A DNA stretch of 64,000 bases, taken from assembly GCF_014637795.1 (NCBI RefSeq), contig NZ_BMFD01000002.1, forward strand, positions 254,819 to 318,818, written 5' to 3'. The notes beneath the pieces were generated by a model, which saw nothing but the letters and a program-made list of their open reading frames with translations, was not told where the DNA came from and searched no databases. The position numbers and the translations under genes are program-made. This DNA is from Belliella aquatica (lineage in GTDB: Bacteria > Bacteroidota > Bacteroidia > Cytophagales > Cyclobacteriaceae). Positions 61,088-64,000 of the stretch are shown here, one piece after another (positions within the stretch are counted from its first letter, which is position 1; the number at the start of each line of letters is the position of its first letter).

Positions 61088-62023
61088 TTATTGTTTTTCG
61101 ATGATGTTTCCGTTTAGGTTGTTGTGGTATCTTATGGTTTCGGAAGTAGACCAATAGTGGCTTCCTGCTATCATGTGCTTTAGTGCTTTTATATATTTTG
61201 AAAGGTTAGGTTTGTCTTTGTTTATCGAACATAGTTGCATGAATTGATGGAGTAGCTTGGTGTGTTTTTGTTTTGCTATCTCCATTAATTCGTCTATTGA
61301 AAACTGGTGTTCTTTCATTAAAATTATTAAGAAGTTATGAATTGAATCTTCATTGAGTTCTTTGTAAAAAGATCCAATGTCATTGGCTAGACAGATTAAT
61401 GTGGTTGCTTTACTTTCCAAGTAGTGTAATTGACAAATATCCATTTCCTTAGTCTGTAAGAGGAAATTGATTAGAATTTTCATGAAATAGATTGCTAGAT
61501 GGGCTCCTGATGCATAGGGTCTTTTGAAACAATATTCTTGAATTGGTGGAATTTCCATTGAGTTGTTTATCTCTAATTCCCATTGTTGAAATTCAATGTA
61601 TTCCTTAAAGCGATTCATAAATTCCGTGTGCTCTTCATTATTGACGAGTTTTTTCCATTGATTTGTAAAATCCAAAAAAGCAATTGAAAAAGGGCTTTCA
61701 ACTTTTGAGGCCTTGTCATACAAAATATTTATAAAACTTTGGTGTATATCTTTTATTTCGTTTTGTTCTGCTTGGCGTCTATTGTCGGTGAGGTCATCTA
61801 GTAGGAAAAGGATTAGATAGATTTTCGTGACAGGCAGGAGGAACTTTTTACTTGCATGAGGATATAGACAGGATGCAAAAGTGTCGATTTTCATCTGCTT
61901 AATCGTATTTACTTGTTTTCTAGAATTAAGCAGACCCAAATGCACTGCCCAGGTTGTAGTCAATTGATCCATTTCGTCAGAAAGGGGATTGATCATGCTT
62001 TCGAAGGGGTATAAAAGTTCCAT
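61088..62023 (-). CDS. Class I terpene synthase (terpene cyclase)
   Basis: 311 residues, no signal peptide. All hallmarks of bacterial class I terpene cyclases are visible: the aspartate-rich motif DDLTD at 76-80 (LFLLDDLTDN), the NSE/DTE triad NDIGSFYKE at 214-222 (Asn214, Ser218, Glu222), Arg168 exactly 46 positions before Asn214 as expected for the pyrophosphate sensor, and the C-terminal RY pair at 298-299 in TSETIRY. Where other cyclases have a linker Asp three residues after the sensor Arg, this one has Ala171 (RPYASG). It would ionise a prenyl diphosphate with Mg2+ and cyclise it; the product cannot be predicted. It is 48 bases downstream of a Crp-like regulator gene in the same direction. 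No prenyltransferase, P450 or methyltransferase gene is nearby. Confidence 0.9.
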   Translation of the reverse strand: MELLYPFESMINPLSDEMDQLTTTWAVHLGLLNSRKQVNTIKQMKIDTFASCLYPHASKKFLLPVTKIYLILFLLDDLTDNRRQAEQNEIKDIHQSFINILYDKASKVESPFSIAFLDFTNQWKKLVNNEEHTEFMNRFKEYIEFQQWELEINNSMEIPPIQEYCFKRPYASGAHLAIYFMKILINFLLQTKEMDICQLHYLESKATTLICLANDIGSFYKELNEDSIHNFLIILMKEHQFSIDELMEIAKQKHTKLLHQFMQLCSINKDKPNLSKYIKALKHMIAGSHYWSTSETIRYHNNLNGNIIEKQ

Positions 62024-62071
62024 AATGAAATTAATTTAGAGTAGTTAAAACCTCGGCTAGATCCATGTGAA

Positions 62072-62650
62072 TTATTCTTGTGACAGTTCTTTTCTGATTC
62101 TAAAAACTGATCTTTCTGGGATATTTAAGATTGCAGAAATCTCCAATACCTGAAGGAGGCCAAAAACCCGACAGATTTTTTGAAGGGAGTTGTAGGCATC
62201 TTTCTTTTCCATGTAGTGCAGTCTTTTCCATTGTTGATCAATTTTGGTCATTCTATGGTTGATTTTGAGTGCGAGTTTGGCGAAAACAGGGATATATTCT
62301 ATGACGTTAAACTCGTCTGCTTTGTGGAGCTCTCCTACTTGAACATCTGTAAATGCTTTGAGCGTGATATTTGATTTTTCTTCGGACCAGTAGGATTCAA
62401 AATCACAGGCAGTTTCCTGAGCGCTGAATATTTTTCTGCAATAAAGCTTCTTATCTCTGTACTCGTACTCAGCGATATCCCCGCTAAAGATGTATCTGCT
62501 GACCATTTCGAGTTCTTCATGAGATTTTAAAACCTCTCCTTTTCTGTAGCTTTTGATTTTTAAAAATTGAAATAGTTTGATATACTCCTTGCGATCAATC
62601 ACCAAAAGGCTGTCCAAATCTTCTTTCATTTGGTTTATTAGATGCTCCAT
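62072..62650 (-). CDS. Crp/Fnr-like regulator paired with the terpene synthase
   Basis: 192 residues. An N-terminal cyclic-nucleotide-binding-like barrel (about 20-115, YRKGEVLKSHEELEMVSRYI ... FSAQETACDFESYWSEEK) and a C-terminal helix-turn-helix ending in SAILNIPERSVFRIRKELSQ (about 171-190). This is the compact Crp-like type with a divergent sensor pocket common in Bacteroidota. It is the first gene of a two-gene unit with the terpene synthase, which suggests it controls terpene production in response to a small ligand; this is inference. Confidence 0.85.
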   Translation of the reverse strand: MEHLINQMKEDLDSLLVIDRKEYIKLFQFLKIKSYRKGEVLKSHEELEMVSRYIFSGDIAEYEYRDKKLYCRKIFSAQETACDFESYWSEEKSNITLKAFTDVQVGELHKADEFNVIEYIPVFAKLALKINHRMTKIDQQWKRLHYMEKKDAYNSLQKICRVFGLLQVLEISAILNIPERSVFRIRKELSQE

Positions 62651-62944
62651 AACCTGTATTTAGTTAAAAATTTTAGAAACGATAATTCATATCGACTATG
62701 CGATACTTACCGAAACACAAGGAACTTGTACAGCGCAACGAATTGTATTTCAGACCACAAGCAAAAAAGAGATTCCACTCTCCAACAGTAAACTATAACC
62801 AATTTTGATTTAAAATATTTGAAAAAGCAAAATAATTAGTAATTATTTAAATATTAAGTATGGTTTTTCTGCCAAATGGCAGGGGGAATGAGGGGTTTTA
62901 TGCATGATTTTTTGCCAGGGGTGAATACTGTTGATTTAAGATTT
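62651..62944 (-). other. Upstream region of the terpene synthase unit
   Basis: AT-rich, with short inverted repeats (caaggaacttg at 62719-62729; tatcgactatgcgata at 62688-62703) 40-80 bases upstream of the start that could be regulator sites. No TAnnTTTG -7 element is obvious. No gene seen. Confidence 0.4.
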
Positions 62945-63535
62945 TAGATGGTAGATCTACCTTCCGGTAGGCAGGTTTTAGAATTAGTCTCACACAGATT
63001 TCACGGATCCTCCCTGAAGGGAGGTAAATACGCAGATTTCACGGATTTTTTTTGATTTAGGGCGCTGAAACGTTGGGATTGAGGCGAATGAGGAGTTGAA
63101 CCTCCAAAGGATTTTTTACCACAGATGAACACGGATGGACACGGATAAAAAATGGGAGACCACAAATTATCCGAATTGAACGAATTAGGACTAAAGGGGC
63201 TTAGATGCTGGTTTGGGTTTAAATCTGGTATTTATATCTTTAAAACCATTTTGAATTATGCGCCAGAGCGCTTCAAATTATGCGAATTGGAGGAAAGGGT
63301 TTTTACCACAGATGAACACGGATGGACACGGATGAAAAAAAAAGGGAGTCAATATGAAGACTTGAACCATAGTGAGCTCCTCCCTTTCAGTGAACAAGCT
63401 ATACCCTTTGGGGAGGCAGGCCATCCCTTTTAGTGAGGCAGGCCTAATCGAAATTCGTCAGGCCCGCATCAGAATTGTTGAGTGGAATTGTAGGTTTATT
63501 TCCAAATAGTAAGTAATCGCTACCGAGTTTCAAAC
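62945..63535. repeat. Mosaic hairpin repeats
   Basis: Begins with a tailed hairpin (ctaccttccggtaggcagg, 62958), then cctccctgaagggagg (63008), ttaccacagatgaacacgga, a copy of the 49505 and 49865 units (63150-63330) and two AGGCAGGC-tailed elements (63400-63445). No gene supported. Confidence 0.7.
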
Positions 63536-63539
63536 AAGG

Positions 63540-63665
63540 CCCAATATCGGTCGTACCTACGGCACTAGAGGTGATGAGATTTTGCTTTTGTCCCAGCAAT
63601 GAATTGCTGGGTTAGTATGTCGGTCATACCTATGGTATTTGGATTTAAAGTCTGGAGACTTGAAT
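63540..63665 (+). repeat. Ordered hairpin-chain module, copy 3
   Basis: A (ggtcgtacctacggcac), B cccagcaatgaattgctggg (63592-63611), C as catacctatggtatttgg (63625), D aaagtctggagactt. C has changes in both arms compared with copies 1 and 2, keeping the pairing. Confidence 0.75.
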
Positions 63666-63830
63666 GGATAGGGTCCAAGCCTCCACAAGGGAGGCAGGTT
63701 CTGAAGACTTGAACCATCGTAGTTGGATAGGGTCAAAGCCTCCACAAGGGAGGCAAGTCTGAAGACTTGAACCATCGTAGTTGGATAGGGTCAAAGCCTC
63801 CACAAGGGAGGCAAGTCTGAAAACTTGATT
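63666..63830 (+). repeat. 58-59-bp tandem array of filled F hairpins, three copies
   Basis: Units start ggataggg at 63666, 63725 and 63783. Each is an F hairpin carrying an inserted CCTCCACAAGGGAGG hairpin; in the second and third copies the insert is flanked by aag/caag. Confidence 0.8.
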
Positions 63831-63835
63831 AAAAA

Positions 63836-64000
63836 GTACGCACACTTGACCGGGAGACCCAGCGTTGAGAATTATTAGAAAAAAGAGTTTTCTCTCGGGA
63901 AGATAGGGTTTTGATGAATTTAGAAGGGAGAAGGGAGATTTTGAGTAGTAAGAGAAAGTGTTTTGAGATGAATATATTGTTTTCTTTTACTTTTTGCCTT
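63836..64000 (+). repeat. Long dispersed repeat, copy at the window end
   Basis: Diverged copy of 57432-57595 in the same orientation (gcacacttgaccgggag ... ctcgggaagataggg ... pyrimidine tract), cut by the window edge. Confidence 0.7.

Noticed and set aside
63152..63433. 93-codon frame near the window end
   Set aside because: It translates the unit also present at 49505 and 49865; no independent evidence of coding.

Overview
The window is AT-rich DNA from a member of the Bacteroidota, most likely Cytophagales close to the Cyclobacteriaceae (Algoriphagus/Belliella-like). This is inferred from three proteins with type IX secretion C-terminal sorting domains, SusE-like and Oar-like outer-membrane proteins, GLPGLI and six-bladed-propeller lipoprotein families, RibBA and MscL, and promoters of the Bacteroidota -7 form TAnnTTTG. 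No rRNA, phage, CRISPR array or intact insertion sequence was seen. One tRNA gene is present.

Layout. 1-4.4 kb: a GLPGLI protein cut by the window edge, a small Cys-containing exported peptide, a tandem Usp protein, an ECF sigma factor with two partner genes, and mscL. 4.5-18 kb: central carbon and alpha-glucan metabolism: mgsA-pfkA (translationally coupled), an alpha-amylase lipoprotein, fbaA, a secreted GH13 enzyme, an orphan SusE-like lipoprotein, a LacI regulator with two candidate operators, a GH31 alpha-glucosidase and an MFS sugar transporter. Together they describe surface cleavage of alpha-glucan, uptake, cytoplasmic hydrolysis and entry into glycolysis. 18-25 kb: a binding-protein-like orphan, a lipoprotein/thiol protein/Cys-peptide operon, a subtilase, surE. 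25.5-38.9 kb: housekeeping genes (ribBA, dnaG, mrp, nfu, tRNA) with a secreted M43 protease, a PASTA protein, a rhodanese, a site-2 protease and a HAD phosphatase.

From about 38.9 kb onward the window changes character. Genes are sparse (a TPR histidine kinase, kdsB, wzc/wza, a GT4 glycosyltransferase, a PhoD-like phosphatase, two Crp/Fnr regulators, a large Oar-like receptor, two cassette-like small genes and a class I terpene synthase). They are separated by 0.8-3 kb blocks of mosaic, hairpin-rich repeats. These include 46-bp and 225-bp tandem arrays, ordered chains of hairpins whose stems covary, and short hairpins that appear to have been inserted inside other hairpins; several empty/filled site pairs can be read directly. 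Gene remnants (a GIY-YIG nuclease start, a C-terminal fragment) lie at repeat edges.

The two most noteworthy items are the terpene synthase with its Crp-like partner (61.1-62.65 kb), and the nested micro-insertion/hairpin repeat system. The repeat system would need a genome-wide search to show whether it is mobile and what mobilises it.
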